A stretch of 64,000 nucleotides of DNA, taken from NCBI RefSeq assembly GCF_004348345.1, contig NZ_SMJZ01000008.1, positions 18,121-82,120 of the forward strand, given 5' to 3'. This DNA is from Nonomuraea longispora. Its GTDB lineage: Bacteria; Actinomycetota; Actinomycetes; Streptosporangiales; Streptosporangiaceae. Position 1 is the first letter of the stretch. Each line of letters starts with the position of its first letter. The notes under the pieces are model-generated. The model had not been told where the DNA came from. It saw nothing but the letters and a program-made list of their open reading frames with translations, and did no database searches. This document shows positions 1 to 8,706 of this stretch, one piece after another. Made by a program: the position numbers and the translations under genes.

Positions 1-323
1 CGGATCACGGTCCACACCCCGGTGGCCACCGCCGCGCCCGCCAGCACGCACAGCGCCGTCCTGACCTTGTCCGGGTGCCGCTGGATGAGGTCGCGCAACA
101 CCGGGATCAGCGCGACGACGCCGAGCGCGCTCCCCACGGCCAGGGAAACCCACAACTGGACGTGGAGGGGCTGGCGTGCGAACAGGCCGAGCCACGGCGC
201 GGAGATCCACGTCACGAACGCGCCGGCCAGGGCACCGATCAGCGCCGTCTGCACCGCTGCGGCGATCTGCGCCTTTCTCGACGGGGGCGGCGCAGCCGGC
301 TCGTCCTGCTGTGTTTCGCTCAT
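1..323 (-). CDS. Small membrane protein, partial (runs off the left edge)
   Basis: The frame opens with an ATG (MSETQQDEPAAPPPSRK...) and stays open to the window edge, giving about 107 residues with no stop. A short Pro/Glu-rich hydrophilic N-terminus is followed by three hydrophobic stretches (about residues 22-45, 55-75 and 88-105), so it is probably an integral membrane protein. GAGGG lies 11 bases upstream; an in-frame ATG 18 bases further upstream has no evident ribosome site. No family is recognised. The C-terminus is outside the window. Confidence 0.6.
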   Translation of the reverse strand, partial: MSETQQDEPAAPPPSRKAQIAAAVQTALIGALAGAFVTWISAPWLGLFARQPLHVQLWVSLAVGSALGVVALIPVLRDLIQRHPDKVRTALCVLAGAAVATGVWTVI

Positions 324-577
324 GTGAAGGGGTGCCCTCATGAAACAGGGGGATACGTGAAGCCTAATCCGCTTCTGCGGCGCGTGCAGGACTGTTACGG
401 CAACGAACCGGCCCGGTAACGGGTCGCGTACGGGCATGACGGGAAAGCCGCGACGACGTCCGTGCGCCGCCACCCGCCAACGAGAACGGGTCCGGCATCC
501 TGAGAGCGCTCTTACGGCCGCGATCCGCTTTACCCCTGCTACCTTTCCACTACTGCCATGCGAAAGGTACGGAGAAA

Positions 578-883
578 ATGAACAGAACCTGCAGGGCATT
601 GGCCGTGGCATCGGGCGCCGCACTCCTTCTCGTGAGCGGGGCGGGCGGCGCGCAGGCGCAATCCACGAACACGGTCATGGCGAGCTGTGTGGAGAAAATA
701 GCCGGGAAGAATTCGCTCGTCACCCCTTGGGCCACGGTGCAGAACAACTGCGCGTTCACGTACGACGTGAAGGTCGTGTGGAACAACGGGCCGGACAGTT
801 CGTGCGTCGAGCTCAGCGTGCGCGAACAATACACGAGCACCTCCACTCCGGGCGCCACCTTCGACCGCGTCGCAAACTGCTGA
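578..883 (+). CDS. Small secreted protein, unknown function
   Basis: This 101-residue protein has a typical Sec signal peptide: MNRTCR, then a hydrophobic core, with a probable cleavage site after the AQA near residue 28. The mature part is about 73 residues, with cysteines in ASCVEK, NNCAF, SSCVEL and at the very C-terminus (VANC), which suggests one or two disulfides in a small exported domain. GGAG stands 4 bases before the ATG. The gene stands alone; a strong inverted repeat follows about 55 bases after the stop. No family is recognised. Confidence 0.7.
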   Translation: MNRTCRALAVASGAALLLVSGAGGAQAQSTNTVMASCVEKIAGKNSLVTPWATVQNNCAFTYDVKVVWNNGPDSSCVELSVREQYTSTSTPGATFDRVANC

Positions 884-937
884 GCCGACCACCCGAATTG
901 CGCTGACTTCTTCGTTCGCCGCCATTTTCCCGGTGCC

Positions 938-970
938 GGGCCCGTACAGCGCCGATCGCCATACGGGCCC
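938..970. terminator. Inverted repeat, candidate terminator
   Basis: GGGCCCGTA and TACGGGCCC form a perfect 9-bp stem with a 15-base loop, 55 bases downstream of the small secreted protein. There is no T-run, which is common for actinobacterial terminators, so termination is an inference from position. A regulator-binding dyad is also possible. Confidence 0.45.
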
Positions 971-1182
971 ACCACCGTTGCTCTGCTTACTTTGAGAAGT
1001 ATGTACCGGCCGGGGCGCACACGGACGGGACCGGCATCCGCCGGCGAGGGAAACAGCGAAGAAGCATCCTTCTGCTTGGGGTCTCAACTCGTTGCGTGTG
1101 CGGGCTCCGTCCATGGCGGGGCCTGGTAGTTGATCGTCGGCGATGGTGTGAGCAGTCCGGCCGGTTGATCAACGACAGGAGC

Positions 1183-1281
1183 AAGGTGCCGACAAGAACT
1201 CCTCCCGCGCGGACCGGGTCCGCGCTGACCAACCCCGGCGGGCTCGGCAACTTCGGCGTTTTCTCCTGCTTGAGCGAGGAC
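1183..1281 (+). pseudogene. Fragment of a TAP-family alpha/beta hydrolase gene
   Basis: About 33 codons read ...ARTGSALTNPGGLGNFGV... and end in SED. This is nearly the same as ARIGSLLTNPGGPGNSGV...SED in the complete secreted peptidase encoded at 5972-7453, and the DNA is also visibly alike over about 75 bases. The segment corresponds to the oxyanion-loop region after the signal peptide (about residues 83-117 of the full protein). The rest of the gene is missing, so this is a relic. The rest of 884-1289 holds only the inverted repeat and no other recognisable gene. Confidence 0.65.
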
Positions 1282-1289
1282 TCGGTGCC

Positions 1290-2168
1290 GTGGCGGATGT
1301 GATCGTCGATCCCGAAATACCGCCGCAGGACGCTCGGGTGCTCAGGAGGAGCGGGCCTGTCCTGGTCAGAATGCGGCAGGGATGGGACCCCAAGCTGTGG
1401 CGACCGTCTTCTGGTCTGCAGTACTGGATGCTCGCGACGTTCGGGCCGGCGGCGACCTTCGGCGTGCTGATGAGCCTTGGCATCATGCAGCCAGGGCTCG
1501 CCATGCTGCTGCTCGGTCTGCCCATGGTTCCGTTGCTGATGATGCTGATCGACCGCAGGCGCCGATCCTCCGACGAGACGGAGGACCACGGCTTCGAGCG
1601 GGAGGCGTTCGCGCAGCTGCGCTGGTATGAGGGCCGTTACGTGTTCACCGGCGACCTCGACGAGCCCGCCGCCCGTCTCCTGGTCCGCGCGCGGCACGCC
1701 ATCGCCACGGTGAGCGGTTCCCGCGTCAATGCCGAGGGCCTGCTCGACGACGTGCGCAACGCGGTGATGCTGCCGGCGCAGGAGTATGAGATCGCCCGTC
1801 TGCTGGCCAAGCTGTCGGCGCTGCGCACCAAGCACGAGAAGGTGGTCTCGACGGGCCTCACGCCCGGCGCGCAGGCCGTGGCCGAACCCATGGCGCAGGC
1901 GCTGAACAGCAGCGAGGCGGCGGTGCTGGCCCGGGTCGAGGCTCTGGAACGGTACGCGACCAACGTCGCCGAGGCCGAGCGCGCGTACATGGCCCGCCAC
2001 CAGATCGAGGAACTGCGTGGAGAGGCGCACGCGTACGAGGAACTGGTGGCCGAGACAGGGGCCGACACGTTCGCGGTGCCTGAGCTGGAGCAACTGGCCG
2101 CCGACGCCGGCCAGTTGGAGCAGGCTCTGCGGCGGAGCGTGGACTCCGCCCACGAGGCCCTGCGATAA
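1290..2168 (+). CDS. Membrane protein with cytoplasmic coiled coil, unknown function
   Basis: The 292-residue product starts at GTG, with GAGGA nine bases upstream. Two adjacent hydrophobic segments (about residues 47-67 and 69-87) form a hairpin in the membrane, followed by the basic stretch DRRRRSS. From about residue 105 to the end the sequence is helical, charged and heptad-like (LARVEALERYATNVAEAE and beyond), consistent with a long coiled coil. It resembles generic actinobacterial hypothetical proteins. The gene begins immediately after the TAP-gene relic, so its promoter region may have been created by that deletion. Confidence 0.75.
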   Translation: MADVIVDPEIPPQDARVLRRSGPVLVRMRQGWDPKLWRPSSGLQYWMLATFGPAATFGVLMSLGIMQPGLAMLLLGLPMVPLLMMLIDRRRRSSDETEDHGFEREAFAQLRWYEGRYVFTGDLDEPAARLLVRARHAIATVSGSRVNAEGLLDDVRNAVMLPAQEYEIARLLAKLSALRTKHEKVVSTGLTPGAQAVAEPMAQALNSSEAAVLARVEALERYATNVAEAERAYMARHQIEELRGEAHAYEELVAETGADTFAVPELEQLAADAGQLEQALRRSVDSAHEALR

Positions 2169-2367
2169 CCCCACGCGGCGCGCGAGACGCCGCACCCGGC
2201 CCGAGCTGTTCGGCCCCGTCGCCCGACCCGACGGGTGCACGCCTGATCGACCGGCTCGCCGGCCATCGTGCCCTTGGAGCCGACAGCCCGGCCTGTGATG
2301 GTCAATTTCGTGCGTGCGGCGCGGCGATCAACCCCACCCGCCCTCACTGCTCTGCGCTACACGACCC

Positions 2368-2805
2368 CTACCCGAAATTGACGAAACCGGTCGTTGCGCC
2401 GATCTTCTTGCCGTTCCGCGTCTGGAGAATGTACGTGAACTTCCTCCCCGACGTGTGGCCGGTTGCCGCCTTGGTGGTCTTCCAGGCTCCGCGGCAGCCG
2501 TTGTTGTTCTTCGCTTCGAACCACGCGCCGGACATGAAGTTGGGCCCATAGTTATCGCACTTGGTGTCCTTCGTGCTGATGGCGAGGTAGTCCCGCCCGG
2601 CGATGCTTGTGCCGCTGGCGTACCGGACCGTGCAGTTCCGCCTCAAGAGGCCGCTCAGCTGCGCCCCCGTGATCGTCTTGGTGAAGAGGTGGTCCTTCTG
2701 CTTGCACGCCGAGACGCTGATGATGGTGTCCGCCGAGGCCGCCGGCGCACCGACGACCAATCCGGCCACCATCACCAAAGCTCCGGTCATCACTCTGAGC
2801 TTCAT
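2368..2805 (-). CDS. Secreted protein with four cysteines, unknown function
   Basis: The 145-residue product has a clear signal peptide (MKLRVMTGALVMVAGLVVG, cleavage probably after ASA near residue 25). The mature domain is about 120 residues, with cysteines in SACKQ, NCTV, KCDN and GCRG, likely two disulfides, and a basic C-terminal half (TSGRKFTYILQTRNGKK). AAGGAG lies eight bases before the ATG. No flanking gene shares its strand, so it is probably monocistronic. A small extracellular or cell-wall protein is all that can be supported. Confidence 0.75.
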   Translation of the reverse strand: MKLRVMTGALVMVAGLVVGAPAASADTIISVSACKQKDHLFTKTITGAQLSGLLRRNCTVRYASGTSIAGRDYLAISTKDTKCDNYGPNFMSGAWFEAKNNNGCRGAWKTTKAATGHTSGRKFTYILQTRNGKKIGATTGFVNFG

Positions 2806-3031
2806 GTGTGTGCACTCCTTCTGTCAGTTGCAGGAGCGACCATAGAGACGGCCGGTATAGGGCAGGTACGTCGCTGGTATGGCAGTCTCCACTCGTAAGC
2901 TGAGCTGCGGGTTCATGCGGTAGCCAGGCGGGCGCGTTCATGGAACCAGCGCTGCCCTGGGCACGTCTCCAGGCCCCTCTTGCGCCCCGGCACAATGACT
3001 CCGCGAAACGGACACGCTCTGGGGTACGGCT

Positions 3032-3163
3032 GTGGCCGGGGAATCGGTCGCCTACCTCGCCGGCGCCCAGCAACACGTCCTGGCGCGTGGCACGGACAAG
3101 GGTTTGCAGCACCGCTTCTGGGACGCTGGCCGCGGCGGGTTGATCCAGGAGACCTGGCGTACG
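3032..3163 (+). pseudogene. Fragment resembling a PLL-type beta-propeller lectin repeat
   Basis: One reading frame gives AYLAGAQQHVLARGTDKGLQ followed by HRFWDAGRGG...QETW. This pattern of QQHVFARGTDG, LQHWWWD and ETW is what I associate with repeated blades of PLL/DUF346-like lectin domains in actinobacterial secreted proteins. Only about one and a half blades remain, without start or stop, so this is a relic. The rest of the 2806-3368 gap holds the TetR operator but no gene I can support. Confidence 0.35.
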
Positions 3164-3331
3164 GCCGCACCGCAGCTGACGCGCCCGCGGCCAGCTCCAC
3201 GTGTTCGCTGCCGATGCGCAGCGCCGACTGTCGCATTGATGGCGGGACTCCGGCGCGTCCAGCAGGAGAGCCGGAGACCACGTAACTCAATTTTCGAGCG
3301 GCACACCATCCGCAGACTGAGCTGGACACAT

Positions 3332-3357
3332 ATCAAACTGAACAGTACGGTTTGGTT
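3332..3357. promoter_or_regulatory. TetR operator 1, upstream of the regulator gene
   Basis: ATCAAACTGAACAGTACGGT and the following TTGGTT lie 12 bases before the tetR-type start codon. The first half matches the site at 4031-4055 over 15 bases. The AAACTG..CAGT core is partly palindromic, as expected for a TetR-family dimer. Autoregulation is inferred from position. Confidence 0.6.
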
Positions 3358-3368
3358 CAGGAGGTCAG

Positions 3369-4004
3369 ATGATGGCGAGTCAGGAAACGGCGCGCAGCCG
3401 GGCCAAGCGGGCACAGATCCAGCGGGGTGCCACGCGGGTCTTCCTGGCCGGGGGCTTCGCAGGCGCGACGACCGATGCCATCGCCAAGGCGGCGGGGGTG
3501 TCGAAACAGACGCTGTACGTTTACTACCGCACCAAAGAGCAACTCATGGTGGACGTGCTCGACACACTGCTGTCACGGCTGAACCGGGACCATGCGGTGC
3601 TGGACGCCGAGCGGCCGACCGGCTCTCTGTCCGAGTTGCGCGAGACGCTGACGACGTTGGCGTGCGAGGTGCTGCAGGCCCTCACCGACAGCGACTACCT
3701 GGCGCTGGCGCGGGTCATCATCGCCGACTCGCCGCAGGTGCCGGAGATCGGCCGGTTGTGGGCACAGACGATCACCGGCGGCGTCCGCCCCATAGTCGCG
3801 GAACTGCTGGAACGCGCCCGCGATCACGAAGTGATCGGAGCCGTGGATGTGGAGGCGGCCACCAGGATGTTTGTGGGCGGTGTGTTGACCTACATCCTCC
3901 CCGACGGCATCGTGGCGACAGCCGGCAAGCCGGTGGCTGCGCCACCCCGCGAGCGGGTCGAGCGGCTCGTGGACCTGTTCCTGCGCGCCGTCAGCACTGA
4001 CTGA
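3369..4004 (+). CDS. TetR/AcrR family transcriptional repressor
   Basis: This 211-residue protein has an N-terminal TetR helix-turn-helix at about residues 15-60 (ATRVFLAGGFAGATTDAIAK and the recognition helix GVSKQTLYVYYRTKEQL). The C-terminal domain resembles the AefR-like or TetR_C_7 type (ALARVIIADSPQVPEIGRLW). AGGAGG sits six bases before tandem ATGs; the first is taken as start. Near-identical operator-like sequences lie before this gene and before the next gene at 4093, so it probably represses itself and the downstream DUF3224/hydrolase pair, with an unknown ligand. Confidence 0.9.
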   Translation: MMASQETARSRAKRAQIQRGATRVFLAGGFAGATTDAIAKAAGVSKQTLYVYYRTKEQLMVDVLDTLLSRLNRDHAVLDAERPTGSLSELRETLTTLACEVLQALTDSDYLALARVIIADSPQVPEIGRLWAQTITGGVRPIVAELLERARDHEVIGAVDVEAATRMFVGGVLTYILPDGIVATAGKPVAAPPRERVERLVDLFLRAVSTD

Positions 4005-4030
4005 CCCTGAGCATGCCTTTTTATCTCTCT

Positions 4031-4055
4031 ATCAAACTGAACAGTTTGGTTTGAC
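4031..4055. promoter_or_regulatory. TetR operator 2, upstream of the DUF3224 gene
   Basis: ATCAAACTGAACAGTTTGGT followed by TTGAC repeats operator 1 and contains the dyad AAACTG-AA-CAGTTT. It lies about 40 bases before the start at 4093, in the right place to block transcription of the downstream pair. Confidence 0.6.
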
Positions 4056-4092
4056 ATCGACTTTCGAGGATTCATCGGAAGGGAACGGTCCC

Positions 4093-4578
4093 ATGACCTT
4101 CGCCTGGGGTGGGCTGACCGAAGGCCCCACCACATACGAGGAAGAGCATCCGCCGGCGCACGCCGTCACGCACGCCAGCTCCGTACAGGTGCTCAGCATG
4201 GACAAGCTGGACATCGGCCCGCAGGTCGAGGGCGGCCCCGCAGTGTTCGCGACGCTGATGACGGAGCAGTTCAGCGGGGGAATCGTCGGCGTTGGGCACG
4301 CCGACCACGTCCGCGTCGTCCAGCCCGACGGCTCACAGATCGTCACCGGGGTCGAGCGCATCGTCGGCTCGGTCGATGGCCGCTCAGGCAGTTTCGTACT
4401 GACCTGTTACGGCTTCGGGGAACGGCCCGGGTCGGCACAGGGTTGCTGGACCGTGGTGCCGGGCTCCGGCACCGGCGAGCTGGCCGGGCTGCGCGGACGC
4501 GGCGCCTTCACCGTCCGGCTGGAGCCGGATGGCACCTGGCGGGCCGAGGACACCTTCACGCACTGGTTCGACCAATGA
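4093..4578 (+). CDS. DUF3224-like protein (allene-oxide-cyclase-like barrel)
   Basis: The product has 161 residues from the ATG preceded by GAAGGGA. A TTG start 42 bases earlier would lie inside the operator and is less likely. The pattern of ATLMTEQFSGGIVGVGHAD, then VGSVDGRSGSFVLTCYG, then GSGTGELAGLRGRGAFTV is that of the DUF3224 family, small beta-barrel proteins of unknown role usually found beside TetR regulators. The stop overlaps the ATG of the broken hydrolase reading frame (ATGA), so the two were once translationally coupled. Confidence 0.75.
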   Translation: MTFAWGGLTEGPTTYEEEHPPAHAVTHASSVQVLSMDKLDIGPQVEGGPAVFATLMTEQFSGGIVGVGHADHVRVVQPDGSQIVTGVERIVGSVDGRSGSFVLTCYGFGERPGSAQGCWTVVPGSGTGELAGLRGRGAFTVRLEPDGTWRAEDTFTHWFDQ

Positions 4579-5505
4579 GCCCGCGAACGGCAGCGGACCA
4601 CTTCCGTACCGGACACCTCCAGACCGGCGTGCACGGATCTATCACGAGGTCCGCGGGAGCGGCCCCGTGCTGATCTTCGTGCCCGGCGGCGGGGTGGACG
4701 CCACTCACGTCGAGACGATCGCGTCTCTGCTGGCCGACACGTACACCACCGTGACCTACGACCGCCGCGGATACTTCCGCAGCAGCCTGTCATCCGATGA
4801 CCGTTCGCCGAGCACGATCAGCCGGCACACCAACGACCTCGCCGCGCTCATCGAATCCCTCGGCGCGGGCCCAGCGGCCGTATGGGGCGGCAGCCTGGGC
4901 GCGTTCATCGCGATGGACCTGCTCTCACACCGCCCCGAACTGCTCACCCCGGCGCTCGTCCACGAGCCGCCGCTGTTCTCCGTGCTGGAGGGAGGCGTAC
5001 AGCCGCCCCTTCCCCGCGACCTGTCCCATCCGCGCGCAGCGATGGAAGAGCACGCCCGTCAGACGCTCGGCGACAACTTCGACCGGCTTACTCCCCAGCA
5101 GCGCGAACGCGTGATCGCCAACGGTGAGGCGTTCTTCGGCCATGTATTTGATTCGGGCCCGATTGTCGCCGCGCGGGCCGTGGTCTCGGGGTTGTTGTGG
5201 GTGTACAACGTCGCTCATCTGGAGTTTCTGGAGGCGTACGTGGCCGTGACGTTGTGTGAGCGGCCCCGGCCCGCGGGATCACGGAGCCCGCTGAAGCGGC
5301 TGCCCGCGTGGATGAAGTCGGCGGGAAACCGGGACGAGGCGCTCGTGGCGATCCGAGTGCTGCGCGACGGCGCGTAGCTCCGCCGGTCATGGGCGAAGGC
5401 CCGCTCCTTGGACGACCCGGTGCCCAAGGAACCCATTCCGGACGGCGAGACCGCCCTCGACTCACGTGTATGAAAGACCTGGCCAAGACGATCCGTTGCC
5501 TCGGC
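4575..5505 (+). pseudogene. Alpha/beta hydrolase gene with several frameshifts
   Basis: The coupled ATG at 4575 opens MSPRTAADHFRTGHLQT, the expected N-terminus, but this frame stops at 4673. The homologous reading continues one frame over as RRARIYHEVRGSGPVLIFVP, YDRRGYFRSS and the nucleophile elbow GGSLG (DNA about 4632-5230). After HLEFLEAY the family pattern is disturbed, then DEALVAIRV appears and a stop comes at 5377. Further pieces in other frames, GTHSGRRDRPR and DLAKTIRCLG (to about 5505), look like the region of the catalytic His and the last helix. At least three frame changes are needed, so the gene is probably dead unless the read has errors. A 282-residue frame from an ATG at 4529 exists but lacks the acid and His. 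Between 5506 and 5971 I recognise nothing. Confidence 0.65.
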
Positions 5506-5971
5506 CGGGACGCTACCCGGTCCTGTCGATCCTGGGGCTCGCATGCTCAGGAGATGCTCAGCCGACCTTGCCGGAGCCCTGGGCCGGGACACCTGTCCGA
5601 AAGCGAGTGATCCTTGGCCTTTGTGGCGATCACTCCTCCTCTGGAAGCTTGCCTATCATGCCTGGGGAGCCCGAGGCCAGAGAGGCCATCCCGCTGTTTC
5701 GAGTACCAATTGCTTTCACCCCAGCTCCGTCGGTCGATGTGATGGGAGACCAGGGGTAAAAGGAGGCTTTGGTCCTGTTATATTCGAGGGCTGAAAGATC
5801 AAATGAGGCAGGCACCCACGATCCCGCTGCGGCTGGGAACGTCTCGACAGCCTGCAGGTCCGACCTTCGACGAGCTCTGTTCCCGCCCCTATGGCGGCTG
5901 ACAGGCGCGCGAGGGCGAGGCCGGTCGTGCCCGTGTGGCGACCCGGTCTGCCGATCGACGATTGGAGAAGT

Positions 5972-7453
5972 GTGCGGAGAAGTCTATCCACGCTCGCCAC
6001 CGGCCTTGTGGTGACGGCGGCCCTTTTATCCGCCCCGATGGCTGGGGTGGGCAACGCGGCCGTAGCCGGAAAGGGCGTCACGGATGCCGTCGGCAAACGC
6101 GGCATCACGTGGAAGCCGTGCGAAGAGGAGCCCACCGTCGAGTGCGGCAAGCTGACCGTGCCGATCGACTGGTCCAAGCCGGACGGACCCACCGTCGACC
6201 TGACCCTGGCCCGGCGCAAGGCCACCGACCCCTCCGCGCGGATCGGATCCCTGCTGACCAACCCGGGCGGCCCCGGCAACTCCGGCGTGAACGACATCTT
6301 TCGTCCTTCGGGGTTCAGCGAGGATGTGCAGCGGCGGTTCGACATCGTCAGCTACGACCCCCGGGGCGTCGCCCGCAGCGGCGCGGTGACCTGCTCGGCG
6401 TCGGTGTACAACAAGATCCCGTACGAGGTCATGACGAGCCAGGCCGACTACGACAAGTGGATCGCCTTCAACGAGGAGTTGCGCGCGGACTGCCGCAAGC
6501 TCACCGGCCCCCTGTACGACCACATCGACTCGGCCAACGTGGCCCGTGACATGGACGCCATTCGCGCCGCGCTCGGCGATGACAAGCTGACCTCGTACGG
6601 CGTCTCCTACGGCACGCTCGCCCAGCAGATGTACGCCGAGCTGTTCCCGAAGCGGGTCCGGGCCATGGTGCTGGACAGCAACATGGACCACAGCCTGGAC
6701 GCCAAGGCGTTCCAGGTCAGTGAGGCGGCCGCGGTCCAGGACGGCTTCGACGAGTTCGTCGCCTGGTGCGAGCGTGACACCGAATGCGTCCTGCACGGGC
6801 GCGACGTCCGGGCCCTGTGGAAGGGACTGCTCGAGAAGGCGGACCGCGGCGAGCTGTACTGGCCGGGGGTCACCGACCGTCCGGTGAGCGCCCACAACCT
6901 CCTCTGGCTGGGCGTGGTGATGAACGAGGGGCCGGACTGGCCGATGGAGGCCAAAGTGCTCCGCGCCCTCAACGGCGGCCCGGTGCCCGACGACATGCCG
7001 GGCCCTCCCGGTAACGGGCCCGTGGGCGGTGAGTTCGCGGAGTTCCCCACCGCGATCCTCTGCGAGGACTACAACCTCGAGCTGCGCAACTACAAGGCGT
7101 ACGCCGACGTGATGCGCGGCGCGAACGCGGTGGCTCCGGACATGCGGTACAACCCGATGCCGATGGGCGACATGCCGAGGTGCCAGGGTCACCCGGTCAA
7201 CAACCCGCAGCACGAGCTGCGGTACACGGGGAGCGCTCCGCTGCTGGTGGGCGCCTCAAGGCACGACCCCTCCACGCCGTACGCGTGGTCGGCCAACGTG
7301 GCCCGCCAGCTCGGCTCCAAGGCCACGCTGCTCACGTTCGAGGGCTGGGGCCACGGTGTCTACGGCAGGACCGAGTGCCTCACAACGGCGATGGACAACT
7401 ACCTGATCTCGCTGAAGGTGCCCGCGAAGGGAACCCGCTGCCCGGCGGAGTAG
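5972..7453 (+). CDS. Secreted TAP-family serine peptidase/alpha-beta hydrolase
   Basis: From GTG 5972 (GGAGAA four bases upstream) the 493-residue protein begins MRRSLSTLATGLVVTAALLS, a proper signal peptide; the longer frame from ATG 5891 would bury it. The family is the tripeptidyl-aminopeptidase-like alpha/beta hydrolases of Streptomyces and relatives, which release N-terminal tripeptides or act as proline aminopeptidases outside the cell. Visible features are the oxyanion loop NPGGPGNSG (about 97-105), the nucleophile elbow GVSYG (Ser212), Asp432 in RHDPSTP and His461 in GWGHGVYG, with the TAP-like C-terminal domain containing Cys residues in ILCEDY and RTECLT. Length is normal. A fragment of a second copy lies at 1183-1281. 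Confidence 0.9.
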   Translation: MRRSLSTLATGLVVTAALLSAPMAGVGNAAVAGKGVTDAVGKRGITWKPCEEEPTVECGKLTVPIDWSKPDGPTVDLTLARRKATDPSARIGSLLTNPGGPGNSGVNDIFRPSGFSEDVQRRFDIVSYDPRGVARSGAVTCSASVYNKIPYEVMTSQADYDKWIAFNEELRADCRKLTGPLYDHIDSANVARDMDAIRAALGDDKLTSYGVSYGTLAQQMYAELFPKRVRAMVLDSNMDHSLDAKAFQVSEAAAVQDGFDEFVAWCERDTECVLHGRDVRALWKGLLEKADRGELYWPGVTDRPVSAHNLLWLGVVMNEGPDWPMEAKVLRALNGGPVPDDMPGPPGNGPVGGEFAEFPTAILCEDYNLELRNYKAYADVMRGANAVAPDMRYNPMPMGDMPRCQGHPVNNPQHELRYTGSAPLLVGASRHDPSTPYAWSANVARQLGSKATLLTFEGWGHGVYGRTECLTTAMDNYLISLKVPAKGTRCPAE

Positions 7454-7554
7454 GAGGCCGCCAAGCAGTAGACGGCGGGTGGCCGACGGTCGGTTCGACG
7501 TCGGCCATCCGTTGTTCCATCGCTCCGGCAGGCACGGCCATCCGGCGGCGGTGT

Positions 7555-7745
7555 TCAGATACGGGTTCTGGACCAGCTGTCGTTTTCGTCCAAGACGGCG
7601 GCCCGCAACGGGGTGCCCACGGCGAACTCGATGCCGGCAAAGGTCGCGCCCTCCGGCACCGGTGCAGTGCTGGTCGGGGTCTCGGGACCGGTGATGCCCG
7701 CGTATACCCGGCCAGCCCGTTCGCAGAACACCAGGCCCGCCGGCG
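7555..7745 (-). pseudogene. N-terminal fragment of an AraC-type regulator
   Basis: The minus strand reads AGLVFCERAGRVYAGITGPE, then PVPEGATFAGIEFAVGTPLR, then ENDSWSRTRI and a stop. This matches the cupin-like N-terminal part of AraC regulators of the DUF6597 type (LVFC...GPET...PpGa.fvGirF.pG). There is no start codon context and no helix-turn-helix domain, so only a decayed piece remains. It sits tail to tail with the SARP relic. Confidence 0.45.
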
Positions 7746-8706
7746 CGGCCTCCCTGCTGCGTGAAGGGCTGGATCTGTGGCGTGACCCGGCCTACGCGGG
7801 GCTGACGGACTGCCCGCCGCTCGGCGAGGAGTCGGCCCGGCTGGAGGAGCTGCGGCTGGAGGCCGGCTGGCCGCCGATCTCTCCCTCGGCCGGAACGCCG
7901 ACGTGATCCCCGAACTGCACGCGCTCATCGCCGACCATCCCACGCGGGAGCGGTTCACGGCACAGCTCATGATCGCGCTGTACCGGGCCGGGCGGCAGGC
8001 GGAGGCGCTGCGTGCCTACCAGCGGACCCGGCAGGCCCTCGTGGACGGGCTGGGACTCGAACCGAGGCCGGAGCTGCGGGAGCTGCATCAGGCCGTGCTG
8101 CGCGGCGACCCGGTCGCGGAACGGAAGGAGCCGGAAACCAGTGCGGACAAGGCCGGCGTACCGGTGGCGACGCCGCTCTACCTGCGCGGACGCTGGCGGG
8201 AGCAGATCGCCATCGGGCGGCTGGCCGTCGAGGCCGCCGCTCGTGCAGATGATCTTCGCTGTCAGGCGGTCGCGCACAGTGACCTTGGCGGGGCAATGAC
8301 CCGGTTCGGCGACCCGGCGGAGGGCGTCACCCACCTGAGGGCGGTCCACAGCCTCGTTCCTCCAGGCCCTTGAACACGACCGGAGACAGGGCAACCGGTT
8401 CATCGAGGGTGTCACGCTCACGAACCTCGGCAACGTCCACCAGAAGGCCGGGCGGCTCGCCCATGCCGTCAAAGCCCACACCGAGTCGCTGGCCATCGCC
8501 GAAGAGGTCGGGAACACGATCGGAGTGGCGGCAGCCTTGGGCCATCTCGCCGAGACCGACCGGCGAGCGCGACCAGGCGAGGGCAGTGCCGCGGCAGATG
8601 CGCCGCCATCCTCGACCGGCTCGACCTGATCAGCGCGGACGAACGGCGCACCATCGAGACCAGCGACGACCCGGACAGGCCGGACGTCATCAGCAGGAAC
8701 ATGTAG
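7745..8706 (+). pseudogene. Shattered AfsR/SARP regulator gene
   Basis: Pieces of a SARP regulator occur in order in different frames. First comes a BTAD piece (LLREGLDLWRDPAYAGLTDC). Then, after a frame change near 7900, come LHALIADHPTRERFTAQLM, ALYRAGRQAEALRAYQRTRQ and LGLEPRPELRELHQAVL. Next are TPR pieces LGGAMTRFGDPAEGVTHLR and, in another frame, LTNLGNVHQKAGRLAHAVKA and AAALGHLAE. A last piece is ILDRLDLISADERRTIE. The N-terminal OmpR-like DNA-binding domain and the whole NB-ARC ATPase region are missing. This cannot make a working activator. The complete relative at 60804-63944 shows what the intact gene would look like. Confidence 0.75.

Noticed and set aside
4051..4092. TTG start for the DUF3224 protein
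   Set aside because: It would fall inside the TetR operator; the ATG at 4093 has a ribosome site at proper distance.
5506..5971. A further gene between the broken hydrolase and the TAP peptidase
   Set aside because: Short frames exist on both strands but none has a ribosome site, family pattern or consistent codon bias.
6026..7213. A 395-codon minus-strand open frame opposite the TAP peptidase
   Set aside because: His/Val/Arg-rich shadow with no motif; the plus strand has signal peptide and complete catalytic triad.
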